A stretch of DNA of 64,000 nucleotides. Origin: Copromyces sp. CBS 386.78 (Eukaryota > Ascomycota > Sordariomycetes > Sordariales > Sordariaceae). Every line of letters starts with the position of its first letter. Position 1 is the first letter of the stretch. The notes under the pieces are model-generated. The model was not told the DNA's origin and ran no database searches. It saw nothing but the letters and a program-made list of their open reading frames with translations. The position numbers and the translations under genes are program-made. The DNA is taken from assembly GCA_030685235.1 (NCBI GenBank), contig MU839145.1:124001-188000 (forward strand), written 5' to 3'. Positions 1-11,423 of the stretch are shown piece after piece.

Positions 1-923
1 ATGCTATCACTGACGATAGTGTCCTGATGTTGGCGTACGTCCTTGTTGTTGCCGTCGAGGTTCCAACTTTTGAGGATCTTCGTAAGTGTAGTGTACTTGC
101 GATATCGGTAGGTTGCTGTGCAGAGTTGGGGGATCTTTCAGGTGTACCTCGGTATTGGGTACGTTGCAACGGAAGTGTTGAGGTGACTCTTTCCTCACCG
201 ATCACCAAGAGGTAGCGGTACCGGGTACGCAAGTACATTCAGGTGACCAGGGCTTCCCGCCCGCTTTTTTCCTCAGCGGGCATCAACCCTCGCGCCCTCG
301 CTACCTCGCTGCTGCCACGCAGTGCTACGCTACGCTGCTTGCTGGCCCGCTAGCCAGTCCTGTCCCTGGTCTCTCTTGGCTCACAGCAACACACTAAAGT
401 ACCCCCGTAGAGGTATGATCCTTCCCACGGAATTCATCCTTAAATCACGCCGCCCCGCCTGTCGTGCTCTCCAAATCCCCCCTTTCACTGGACCGACTCG
501 ACTTTTGAAGGATTTGGAGATCTTGACTTGTTTCTGTCTCCAAGTTTCTTCACTCAGCATCTTGACTCACACCACCATTACCACAATCATCACCACAACA
601 GCCATCTGCCGCCTCGATTTCGATTAGACTGTGGATTACGACCAAATCAACGTGAACAACAGACGCCAGTAGCAAAGTGTCCATATCAGCAACACCAACA
701 GCTACTTATCTTCAACTACTCTCTGCGACCATATCAACTTCGGCATTGGGTCTCGTGACAATCTTGGACGGATTTTATTTCACGATTTGGTGCTGTATCG
801 ACAACCTTTCGTTACGTCCTTCGACACAAGCACTCGCCTGTTTTCACCCACTACTTCGTTTTACCGACATTATCGAATATCAACAGGCAGGGGATTCTCC
901 CGGCCGCGTGAAAGACGCCCAAA
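1..923. other. Upstream region of the FacB-type gene; no gene seen
   Basis: This is balanced-composition, pyrimidine-rich DNA from about 400 to 900, as expected for a fungal promoter and 5' leader. Several short ATG-initiated frames occur (for example 322-627 and 677-1027, the latter running over the FacB start out of frame). None resembles a known protein. Whether any lies in the transcript and acts as a uORF cannot be decided from sequence. Confidence 0.5.
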
Positions 924-3816
924 ATGCCCGGCATTCTACCCATGAAAGTCATCAAGGTGGGCAACAGCTCACAAAGTCGCATCGCCCAGGCTTGCGACCG
1001 CTGCCGCAGCAAAAAGATCCGCTGTGACGGAATTAGGCCATGTTGTTCACAATGCGCCAATGTCGGGTTCGAGTGCAAGACCAGCGACAAGCTCAGCAGG
1101 CGCGCTTTCCCCAGGGGCTACACAGAATCGCTCGAGGAGCGAGTACGAGCGTTGGAGGCGGAAGTCCGGGAACTCAAGGATTTGCTGGATGAGAAGGACG
1201 AGAAGCTCGATATGCTCTCCAAGATGCACAGCAATCGCGGCCGGCCTGCCGAATCACCGCGAAGCACTCCGACAGCAGAGATCAAGAAGGATTCCGGCAC
1301 ACCGGCAAAAGAGGATGCCTTCCGCGTCCAAGCATCGCCCTTGTTGCTAGGTGTCGAGAATTCGGACTCCTACTTCATGGGCGCCTCCAGTGGCCGCTCT
1401 TTTATTGGTTTGTCTTTTCCCCAGCAGTCCCCGAGAGATCCGCGTTCTTGATAACTGACCCCATAATCAGAAACATTCAAGCGCAAAATCCAAGAGAACG
1501 GCAAGTCATGCACCGACTTCAACCCAGAGGCCTTCTTGCACATTCAGGGATGTTATCCTCTTTCGACAAAGGTTTCCCCTCAGAGCATGAGGATACCGCC
1601 TAGGCTGTTTTCTGATCGCTGCGTGAATGTTTACTTCCAAGAATGGGCGCCATTGTTTCCGGTTCTCCACAAGCCGGCTTTCCTTCGTATCTACGAGGAA
1701 TTTGTCGCGGACCCTGAAAAGATCAAGAACAATCACAAGCTCACGCAGCTCTACTTGGTCTTTACCATTGCCGGTCTGTCTAGTGAGCAGCCTGACTTCC
1801 AACAGTTGGCCGCTTGCGAGACGCAATGGCACAAGTGTTTGGAGGCTATCTTGATGGATAACACCATGCATACCCTCCAATGCCTCATTCTTGCTTTGAT
1901 GTACTGCACCGTCCGAGCCGACTACAAGCGGTTACAATATTACAAGGGCATTGCCGTGGGACTTTCTCATCGCCTGGGCTTACATCAGAGCCAGAAGCGC
2001 TTCTCCTTCGGTGCTCTGACTATCGAGACACGAAAGAAGGTGTTCTGGACTCTGTACACGCTCGACTGGTAAGTACACTCGCTCAAACGAGGCATTGGCA
2101 ATTGCTAACAGACGCAGCTTTTCTGCCGCTATCCTTGGTCTCCCGAAGCTTCTCAAGGATGAAGACGTCCATGCCGAGTTTCCATCAGACACCGACGACG
2201 AATATGTGACAGAGAAGGGCTTCCAACCAAGCCTTCCCGGCGAACCCACCAGGATCTCCAGCGCACTTGCCTTGTTCCGAGGATCCCGGATCCTGGGCAA
2301 GGTCCTTGAGAAGATCTACCCGGCTGCCACTTCGTACGAGCTTTCACTACAGCAGATGTCTTCGCTTGAGGGAGAACTCACCAAGTGGTTTGAGAACTTG
2401 CCGCAGCACTTGAAGCTCAACTTCAAGCAGGACAAGCCCTCGACCGATGTGACAGGCAGCAGGTCTCCTCTCCTTGCCCTCGCCTACTATTATACTCGAA
2501 TCCTCATCTATCGGCCGGCTGTTGCATCTAGCCTGGGCCCGAAGGCTGCTCCTGCACTTATGTCTGTTGCCGAGTCCAGCAAGAGCATGGTGCAAATTGT
2601 TCAACTGCTGGAAGAGAGGTCCATGTCCTTCTCTTTCTGCCTCAACAAGGCAGACATGTTGATCGTCTGCGGTATGGCATTGCTGTATCAGACACTGGGA
2701 CTCAAGCACGACAGCAAAGTGTTGAAGGATAACGAGAGACTGGTCAACGCCGTTATCAAGATTGTCACCAAGGTGAACGCTCCGGGATCCTACGATTTCA
2801 AGAGGATCGCTGGATTGCTGGTTACCGTCGAGGAATCGCTTCCCCAGTCTTTGCCAACACCTCCTAGACAGTCCCCGGAGGCTTGTATGCCCACCCCACC
2901 CGCGCAGCAAGGATCTCCTTCACCTTCAACTGTTGATCGCGGTGCTCAGCCGATCCTTGGCCGTCACCATAGCGCTAGCTTGAGCGAAACAGATCTCGTC
3001 ATGCAGCGGGACAAGCTACTTGCGATGACTATGCACCAACATCAACATCAGCCACTTCAACAGCAGCACAGGAACGAGCTTTACCGCGCCCGTTCTCAGA
3101 CGTCATTCGACAACTTACGGCAAGATGCGCAACAAGTGCGACCTCATCATCGTCACTCATTAAGTCAGGCTCAAGTCGCTCAAGTCGCCCAAGCCGCGCT
3201 TATGGGACGTACATCAACTGGCACACAGTCGAAGCCAAACTTGGATTACCTCTCACTAAGCTCACCTCAGTCGCCCGTTTCCCCGGTACAGATGCGCAGT
3301 CAACCGCATCACCCCCACCAGCAGCAGCAGCAGCAGCAGCAACAGCAACAACAGCAACAACAGCAGCAACAACGTTCTTCCACAGCATCTCACTCTCAGC
3401 AAGGCCAAATGTACCCGCAGAAGACGTCGACAGGCATGTCGACAGCTGAGTGGGAGACGCTGGTAAGATCGCTGGACGGTGGACCGGTCAGTCTCTATAC
3501 TGCGATTTACGGGGGCCCAGCTTTGGCACCTTTGGAGACGCCTTCGTCTGCTACACCAACGTCGGCCACGGCATGGGGGCAAGATCCATGGGATATGTCA
3601 TCATTCAATCTAGGTGACTTTGTCCCAAGCGCTCCAACGGCACAAAGTGTTCTCAGTTTGAGTGAGGAAAGTATCTCCTCTTGCGATGATCTCACGCCTG
3701 GCGGCGACATGGGTCTGAATAACGGAAATGTGGATTACCGCAACACACTACTGCCCGTGAACTCAGCGGGCACAAACAATTTTCTTTTGGATGGATTACA
3801 TGGGTATGGACTATAA
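924..3816 (+). CDS. facB: FacB/Cat8-type Zn2Cys6 transcription factor (acetate and gluconeogenesis regulator)
   Basis: Three exons (924-1407, 1471-2068, 2118-3816) join to a protein of about 926 residues. Introns are 63 bp (GTTTGT donor, CTGAC branch) and 49 bp (GTAAGT donor). The N-terminus has a perfect C-x2-C-x6-C-x6-C-x2-C-x6-C cluster (C24, 27, 34, 41, 44, 51). It is followed by the linker motif [20 protein letters not shown] and a coiled coil, which is the hallmark of the FacB (Aspergillus), Acu-15 (Neurospora) and Cat8/Sip4 (yeast) family. Residues about 205-480 form the fungal transcription-factor middle region ([16 protein letters not shown]). The C-terminal third is low complexity, rich in Q, S and P, with an 18-residue glutamine run. 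Family knowledge says such proteins activate acetyl-CoA synthetase, glyoxylate-cycle and gluconeogenic genes in the nucleus. The 924 start has a good AAAATG context; an in-frame ATG at 942 is an alternative. The exact target set here is inferred. Confidence 0.9.
3319..3372 (+). repeat. CAG/CAA microsatellite encoding 18 glutamines in FacB
   Basis: Eighteen consecutive CAG/CAA codons lie within the Q/H-rich C-terminal region of the FacB-type protein. The first seven codons are pure CAG, a configuration prone to length change. Mixed CAG and CAA codons follow. Confidence 0.95.
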
Positions 3817-6309
3817 TGACATTGGGGTCATTAGGAATTTTTCTGGTACTTGATGGGCGCGGGTTCTCGATTATTTTCTTATTTTATCTTTTGTTATGAC
3901 GGGATACAGGCCGGGAAAACTATTTCTTCCATCTGGATATGTTGGCAGGAAGTTAAGGGTTGGAGTTTCTGGAAGTGCTTTAAATTTGCCGGGTTTCATG
4001 ACTGGGGGGATCAGCTGAAGGTAGATAGGGTATCAGGCGGACGACAGTATTCAACAGCAGTCGCGGGTGTAGCAGCGAGCCTAGAGCAGAGATAGCGTGT
4101 GAGAAGAATGTCATCGTTATCGTGTGGTTTCAAACTTATGGAGGTCACTTGTGAGACGCGTATCGGGTGTTTCCTTTCCCGCTCCTTGTTTATACGGCTC
4201 TTTTAGCCATAGGGCGGAATGCTTCATATGATGCTCAGAGAGAAGCAAAAAGCATCACAGATAGTCACATTCGACGTGACATCTGAACCCCATCGTACCC
4301 GTTCGAGACCTTGCTTCTGATCGTTCGCCGAAGCTTCCACATGAAGAAGGATGTTACATACCACGGCGCAAGAAAACCCGGGTGGTCTCGGGTACCTGCT
4401 ACAACCGTCTGATCTGATGCGCAGCGTGCTACCGTCCCATTCTTCCCGCCCGTTTCCCACGTGTGCAGAGTACCCTAAAGGCGGGTAATGCCTTCTGATG
4501 CGCGCGCGGGCTTTTAGCCTGAATATGAGGTCCTCTCATAATTTCGGGGAGGGGACGGGACAGGCGTACCGACAGGAGTTCCCATGCCGAGTTCCTCTTG
4601 TTTATATCCAGCCACTTTATTACTGTAAGTACTGGTAGGTAAGTTTGACAACGACTGCTTGTAACGTGGTCACGATCTCCCTCTGACCAAGTTCAAAGGA
4701 CCACAACCCCGATGCCTGCACACCAGTCTAGGCACTACCTAGGGGGAAAAGGTAGTGTAGGAAGTCCAGACGGAAGCTGTCCTCGCTCGCCGCCTCGCCT
4801 CGAAGCCCCTGAACATCCACATAAGAAGAAACAAGCCTTTTGATCGACGGGACCGGCAGAGTTTGCAAGAAGCCGTCGCGCTGGACAGCGGACTACGGAG
4901 TAGATGTGGCTATGAATCTCAACCCTCAGTCCTTCACCGTAAAATAGCACGGAGTACTCAGTACCGTCTGTGACTGCGGTGACCCTCTATGCTTATCAAG
5001 CACCCCGACAGCAATACGAGTCCCATTGTTCATGATGCGTATCCGCCTCGCCCGCAGCCGTTGCCGGGAATATGTAGCCTTCTGACGACTTGTCATGTTT
5101 CAGGCTTCCGCGACTCAGTGACAGGTGGAGACTAGAGATAAGGAGAAGAGGAGCTCTGGAGCTCGAAGATGGACGCTGATTGCTGTCAGCTCTCAAGGTT
5201 CACGGTGTCCGCAAATCGGGGTTTTGTTTACGTTTTGTTCTCACTGTGTCGAATGGAGAACTTTTGATGGCCGGAAGCGAAAAACAGCAATGGAGTCGAA
5301 CCTGCGAGCTTGTGGAAGGTGTCACCGACGGCGGGGGTCTCGGGGGTTCAATAGGTGCTGGAGCACCTGGATGGACAGACTCCACGGCGTGATGTCATGG
5401 AAGCCACTTTTCTGCTTTATGGCTGCGCGCATTGCTGAAATTGGAAACCCGAATGCACTTGCCGCCTGAAGTGAACTTCACCTTTTGCGATGAAGGGATT
5501 CCGTATTTTGGTGTGTCGAAAATGTACATGTAGGACTGGTTCGGGATTCACCTCCCAGATCGATTTGACAGACAGAGGGTGGTTCACTTCGTTTCGGGCC
5601 AAATGGCGAGAGACACCACGGTACACTGATAGTGGGGGAAGTGCGGTCGGGAACCACGCGACGCATGTCCCTTCCACTATGCACACACACGCTGTGCCTG
5701 TCCGTGAGCGGCGCCGGGTCTGGAACAGGTACGCTGGCACAGACCGAACGTTCGAGCGGAAAGACGGTCAGGACCGGCCCGGGTCCAAACCTTCGACGGC
5801 CGAAGATCTGCAGGGTCGTGTTCGAGCCTACGGAATTGAACCTTGATGGCTCACGACAGCACTACCAGCCCTGGAGAGGGTCCATGCGGACAAGAATGGA
5901 CAGACTAACCATCTCGTACCATTTTACTAGTCAACAGCATTTCAATCAACTTCAGTGGTCGAGTTTCCGATGAACTTTCCAGGTCGTGTTTAATATTCAA
6001 CTTGGTTCCTGAGTTTTTCGAGGATCGCCATTCCAAGCCTGTTGGTGTAGGGGTCGATCCAGGGCGACGAGTGCCGTTTGCCTGCCTGCCGAAGTGGCTG
6101 TGAATAATGAGACCACTCAGGGCAGATCTCTCTCTCTCTTGGGGTAACCTTCCAACCACATTTTACCTTTGAACCCCTTACTTTTGGCATTCAAACCGTC
6201 TTTTCACGATTGAGCTCTAGTGAAACCATATTGTAAAGCCTGAACCTGTTCGAAAACGAGCGTTGTTAGTCGAAGAAGGAAACGGGCTTAAAGATTCAAG
6301 CTGCTAGGC
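3817..6309. other. 2.5-kb intergenic region; no gene seen
   Basis: Balanced-composition DNA between FacB and the Pgc1-like gene. The open frames present (for example 4735-4950 minus, 5125-5469 plus, 5490-5846 plus) lack recognisable motifs and plausible splice continuations. Part must be the FacB 3' UTR and the Pgc1 promoter. I found no tRNA; T-arm-like strings near 5293 and 5830 do not fold into a cloverleaf. Confidence 0.5.
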
Positions 6310-7701
6310 ATGTCGCAATTAGGGATACATTCAGGGGAAGAAGCCCCACAAGGAACTACAGGTAACATCTCACCATATCTTCATCAGCACAGTTTTTGCC
6401 AGGACCTCGAAGCTAACCGCTTTTTTTTATCATCCATTTAGATTATCTTGCTCGCACTCCTTCTACTTCCGGGTCAAACACCAGTACAACCGGCGGCAAT
6501 GGACAGAAACCTCCTGGGCCACGGTTTCCTCAGGCGATCGCGCATCGCGGGTACAAAGCCATGTTCCCGGAAAACTCCATGGGGGCTTTCCAAGGAGCTG
6601 TGGACATTGGTGCGCATGCGATCGAGACAGACTTGCACTTGACCAAAGACGGGGTTGTTGTGCTTGTACATGTGTGTTTACTGTTGTCCATTTATTCATT
6701 CTTGTTTTCTTCTTTTTTTTTCCCCCAAACCTCCTCAGTACGTCAGTCATAAGGGTAGCTGTGTTGACTAACATGTGTCCAACAGGATCTGTCCCTTAAA
6801 CGGTGTTTTGGCGTAGACAAGAAGGTTTCCGAATGTGACTGGAGCTACTTGAGTACGTTGAAGACACTCAGGGAGCCACAGCAATCCATCCCGAGGTTGC
6901 AAGATCTGCTTGAGTATCTAGGGCAACCTGGTTTGGAGTCGGTATGGGTGTTATTGGATATCAAAGTGAGTTCGACTTCCCTCTCCTCAAGGTTAACGGC
7001 AACGATGCCCGATGCTGATTCTTATACTTCCAGATCGACGATGATCCGGACGTCTTACTGAGCACCACAGCCAAAACCATTGGATCTGTGCCAACGACAC
7101 GAGCCTGGAACGAGAGAGTAGTCCTCGGTTGCTGGAATGTACGTTACTCCTTCACTCACTATGATTTTTCTGCGCTCAACATGCTTACCATCATCAAATC
7201 AAACAGGAAAACTACATCAACGTGGCCAAATCCTACTTCCCCTCCTACCGCTTCGCCTACATCGGCTTCTCCCTCCCCTACACCTCCCGCTTCCTCTCCG
7301 AAGCCCACTCCGACGTCGACTTCAACCTCATGCAGCACATGCTCGTCGGCCCCATCGGCGCCCGCTTCGTCAGCAAAATCCGCAAGGCGCAACGGAAACT
7401 CTACATCTGGACCGTCAACGAGGAGCGGTGGATGGAATGGGGCATTCGGAAGGGCGTGGATGGAGTCATTACCGATGACCCGAAGCTGTTTTTGGAGGTT
7501 TGCGAGAGGTGGTCAGAGAAAGAGAAAGAGCAAGTAGGGTCAGGGTCGAAGAGGGGAGGACAGTTGAAGAACATCAAGATGCATGTGAATGCGTTCATGC
7601 TGCAGATCTTGGCGGTGGTGTTTATTTGGGCGTATTGGCCGAGGTTAGCGACGAAGGGGAAGAAGAAACAGGGTAAGGAAGGGCCTATGACAGTGGTATG
7701 A
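6310..7701 (+). CDS. pgc1: Pgc1-like phosphatidylglycerol phospholipase C (GDPD family, tail-anchored)
   Basis: Five exons (6310-6361, 6442-6671, 6786-6965, 7034-7138, 7207-7701) give a 353-residue protein. All introns have GT-AG ends and three junctions are phase 0. The glycerophosphodiester phosphodiesterase core starts with AIAHRGYK (H52, R53). It continues with [15 protein letters not shown] (E79, D81) and VLVHD (H94), so the catalytic His pair and metal-binding acidic residues are present. The C-terminal half keeps YIWTVN and [11 protein letters not shown] single hydrophobic segment near residues 318-334, followed by a short basic tail, matches the C-terminal anchor of yeast Pgc1. That protein hydrolyses phosphatidylglycerol to diacylglycerol and glycerol phosphate at ER and lipid-droplet membranes. 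Start choice: the 52-nt first exon continues the frame exactly through the first intron (codon GAT split 1/2). Substrate preference is inferred from the fungal subfamily; a general GDPD role is the alternative. Confidence 0.85.
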
Positions 7702-9248
7702 ACGGGGCTTGGTGATGAAAAGGTAGTGGTGTTTGAGGGAACGAGATCACGATAGATAGGGGTGAAATTATGGCATGTAGACGTTGTTTTCTCGGACAGG
7801 ATGGATTGCCGATATGATGAAGCTTTGGGATGCTTGGGATGTTGGTTCACGTAGCTTTTTTTTCGTTCAAACGGGAGAGGTATTCAAGAGGAGTGTTTCC
7901 GTGCTATCTCAATGAATGTTCTTGGCGGTTGGTAGTTACAGTGATGTTGGAGGTTCTACTTTTCCCTCCTCGGAACCACCAAAACCTTATCTTGATCTGC
8001 TTGAGAAGCTCCCAATGAACGCCAACGAAGTTATCTCGCGTCCTGGCCATCCTGATTCGTAACTCCAACCAGATGAAGTTGCATGCGATATGCATCTCTA
8101 TCACTATCATCCAAAGCAGTTGCTTTATGGATTGCTGGATCCATAATGTGGGGACCGGGATGTAGAAGGAGCTCAAAGAAGCTGTTGCGGTTCCCATCGC
8201 GATCTGGAGAGCATCGAAACTTCCACTTCCAGGCGTGAAAAAGAGGGAGGAGCCACCGTTGGGTCCCTTCCATTTTGAGAATGTCTTACCACTCGGACCT
8301 TTTTTTTGGCTTCTGGCCTTAAAAACAAAGAGCCCCCCTATCTCTGGCTTCAACTTACATTTGATATTCCTCTCTGTTTCGCATTTCGTTGTCGGGAACT
8401 TCGCTGACGGGAGCATTGTAAGTAGACGGCTTTAGCGGCTACTTCACAGGGATATATTCCCGTGGTCGGGTTTAGCGTTTTGCGGATCGCAAACCCCCAC
8501 CACGTTCTAGTCCCTGGGTAGGTAGGTACTGCTTCACTGTCGTCATCACTCCAGGCCTACGCTCGTGTGACCGGTCACAATGCGCCTGCACAGACACCTG
8601 ACAAATATCCCAACTAGCCAGCCCTATGCCACGAAGCGACATGACCGGCGAGATCAGATGCGGATTTTAGGGCGTTCCACAGCCCATCAGAAAGTTCCGC
8701 CTCGGCCGCGCCGCGTGATGAGGGCTTATGGTTTGCCAATGGACAGCTGAGCCCGCGGTGCTCGTGGTGTCCGGACGAACAGCGAGCGGGCGCATCTTGG
8801 TTCCCGTTTTCCGGTTTGATAAGCTCTGGACTGACATGGATGCAATCTCTCTTCCAGGACATTTCATTAGTGCTGTCCGGGCAGTGCTGTTGAGAAGTCG
8901 TCTTTCGCTTGGGCCTAAAACAGCGCCCTATCAGTACCCCACCCACCCCGTGGCAGCATCGCATCCAGGCTGTTTCGGACGGGCGTCCGATCTGTCCGCG
9001 GCAACCGGCCAGCCAGCGCGTCATCCAGACTGTCGGCTTTGCAGGGAGGATGCCGGCTTGTTGGGTCGTTGTTCAGGGGGTTGCGCTATTCACGGGCGTA
9101 GTGGCGCCGCCCACCCTGAAAACCCACCGTCAAGCTCCCTGTAAAGGCGACCTTTAAATTGCTTTGGCAACCCACCACCACTTTCAAACTGTTACCCTTC
9201 TCTTTTCGATCTATCGGCCGGTCCCTGATCGCTGACCATAAAGGAACC
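7702..9248. other. 1.5-kb intergenic region; no gene seen
   Basis: Lies between the Pgc1-like gene and the DUF676 lipase. A 170-codon minus-strand frame (7904-8416) and a 138-codon plus-strand frame (8728-9144) exist, but their translations look compositionally random and carry no motif. I regard this as 3' UTR, spacer and promoter. Confidence 0.5.
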
Positions 9249-10744
9249 ATGGCGGATTATACCGGAGGCGACGTTGAGGCTGACCACCTCTGCGTTTTGG
9301 TACATGGTGTAAGTCTTGTTGCACTGAGCTCCTGTCCATGCTGTACTTGTGCATGGCGCATGATCGCCAAATTTCATACCTCTATGCAGTGGCACTTTGC
9401 AGAACCATCAACTGACCCGCAACCTGCACTCTAGCTATGGGGCAACCCGAATCATATGGCCTCTGTGGCCAAGGCTTTGCGCGCCCAGCACCCACGCGAC
9501 AAGTTGAACATCCTCGTAGCGAAGCGAAACGCCGGATCATTTACTTACGATGGCATCGAGCTCGGCGGCGAACGAGTATGTAACGAGATCGAGGAGGAAC
9601 TACAAGCTATCGAAAGCAGAGGTGGAAAGATCAAGAAGATCAGCATTGCTGGCTACTCCCTCGGCGGCCTAGTTGCCCGCTATGCGATTGGCCTTCTTTA
9701 TGCGCGAGGTGTGCTGGATAACCTTGAATGCATGGTATGGACTTTTCTCGACGAAGAACAGTACAAGACAATGAGCTAACGTGCTTGTGCTAGACATTTA
9801 CGGCATTTGCTAGCCCATTCCTTGGAGTGCGCACTCCTCTTCGCGGTTGGCCAAATAAGGTATGGAACGTACTAGGTGCCCGTACACTTTGCATGTCGGG
9901 GAGACAACTTTTCGGTATTGATAAGTTCCGCGACACGGGAAAGCCACTTCTTGCGGTTCTGGCGGATCCGAAATCCATCTTCATGCGCGGTCTTGCCAAG
10001 TTCAAGCGTCGAATTCTCTATACGAACATCGTGAACGACAGGTCTGCCGTCCACTACACCACCGGCATAACGAAAACCGATCCTTACACCGACTTGGATA
10101 AAATGAAGGTGAACTACGTCAAGGGATATGAGCCTGTTGTTCTGGATCCGACAAACCCCGTATCACCCGCGCCACCCAAGCCGAAGGAACCGTTTATCGC
10201 CAACCTGAAGAAATGGATACACAGGGTGCCCTTTATGTTGGCCGTAGCGGTTTTTGTCCCCTTGGGATTGGTCGCTTTCTTTATCAACTCCGGGGTTCAA
10301 ACCGTGCGAAGTTCCAAGAGAGTTAAGCTGCATGAAAAGGGCCTGGCGGGAATCAACGTTGAGAGTTACCGGGTGGACCTATGGATCAAGGAGATGCGCG
10401 AAGCTGTCGAACATGCGTATGAAGACCTAAACAGCTCACAAAACCAGGACTATCTCGGGCTGTCCGATAGCGATGCCGGCGAAGAGACGGACGATTCCTC
10501 CAACCAGGAGATCCTGGCGCTCGAGCGCAAGCAGTCCCATCCTCACCAGCCCACACTTGCTCTGGCGCCATATCAGTTTGCTGCTATCAATGCGCTGGAT
10601 GCACTGGGTTGGCGTAAGTATCCCGTTTGGATTCACAATGATCGGCACAGTCATGCTGCCATCATTGTGCGGATGGAGAAGCCTTCGTTTGAGGAGGGTA
10701 AGGTAGTGCTCAGCCACTGGGTGAACGAGGAATTCTTGATTTAA
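9249..10744 (+). CDS. DUF676 serine esterase / phospholipase, Lpl1-ROG1 type
   Basis: Three exons (9249-9308, 9435-9734, 9794-10744) give 436 residues, close to yeast Lpl1 (about 450). Both introns start GTA and sit in phase 0; the second has a GCTAAC branch. The alpha/beta-hydrolase fold opens with LCVLVHG followed by LWGNPNHM. The nucleophile elbow is GYSLGG (S95), then LVARYAIG and the SPFLGVRTP segment typical of the family. A His-rich stretch near residues 402-407 (NDRHSHAAI) is the likely catalytic His. A hydrophobic segment around residues 265-287 could insert in a membrane. In yeast, Lpl1 is a lipid-droplet phospholipase and ROG1 a monoacylglycerol lipase. Which lipid is used here cannot be read from sequence. 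The start is fixed by a short 20-codon first exon with a good CCATGG context. Confidence 0.85.
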
Positions 10745-11419
10745 AGCGCGCATTGTTTGATTTCCATTTCTACTCTTTGGTTAAACGTTCACTGTTATTG
10801 GGTACGGCCATCTCCTTCGGCCTGGATGGCGCGGCGTTTTGAGGCAGCGTTTCCTTCATCGTACACACTACACATGTTGTTGGTATCTACATCATGCTTT
10901 TAACCGGTGTTTAGACAAACAGGGGACGATGTGTCCGGCATGTTATAAGACAGCATACTCCACAGACACATAGAAACTCTAGAATTCAAGTAACTTCTAA
11001 GGCTCACATCAGTGATGAGAAAGATATGAATTCTCCAACGGCCCTTGATGTAAACATTGAGACGATGTCATCGATGTCAGCGATAGACCGGCTCGATCTT
11101 GAGGTTGGAGCCGACAACCTTAAATGCAATCTACCTTTCCCATAGGGACTTGGCGTCTGGGGGGGCCGGCACTAGTACGGCGGCGAGGATCCACAGAATC
11201 TTGTTCGCCTCCTTCTATGATTTTAGTTTATGGCTCGAGCTTTCAATGTTTCGGTGTTTCATCTGATTCGGTCTTTCAATACAAGCTAGCCGTAAAGGTG
11301 CACGCGTCCCCCGCGCAACCAAATAGTCGAGGTTTCCAACTCATGACCACTCGAAGCAGCAGAGAACTTCAAACGGACGCAAAGCCCGCTCATCGCTCAT
11401 CACGGTCATCGATTGACCC
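10745..11419. other. Intergenic region between the lipase and NTH1 genes
   Basis: Holds the lipase 3' UTR and the NTH1 promoter and leader. No gene is seen. A short upstream frame that ends on the NTH1 start codon is listed separately. Confidence 0.5.
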
Positions 11420-11423
11420 ATGA
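11343..11423 (+). promoter_or_regulatory. Possible uORF whose stop overlaps the NTH1 start (ATGA)
   Basis: A 26-codon frame starting ATGACCACTCG ends with TGA at 11421-11423, so its stop overlaps the NTH1 ATG in the sequence ATGA. The same frame is open back to 11124. If the mRNA starts upstream of 11343, this would couple termination to initiation at 11420 or divert ribosomes to the strong second start at 11480. Transcript extent is unknown, so the regulatory role is inference. Confidence 0.3.

Noticed and set aside
677..1027. 116-codon frame overlapping the FacB start
   Set aside because: Out of frame with the clear Zn2Cys6 coding exon; at most a uORF, with no evidence that it is transcribed.
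5281..5340. tRNA-like T-arm string (GGAGTCGAACC) near 5291
   Set aside because: No matching acceptor, D or anticodon arms on either strand.
7904..8416. 170-codon minus-strand frame between the Pgc1-like and lipase genes
   Set aside because: Random-looking composition, no domain motif, and overlapping alternative frames; no splice structure improves it.
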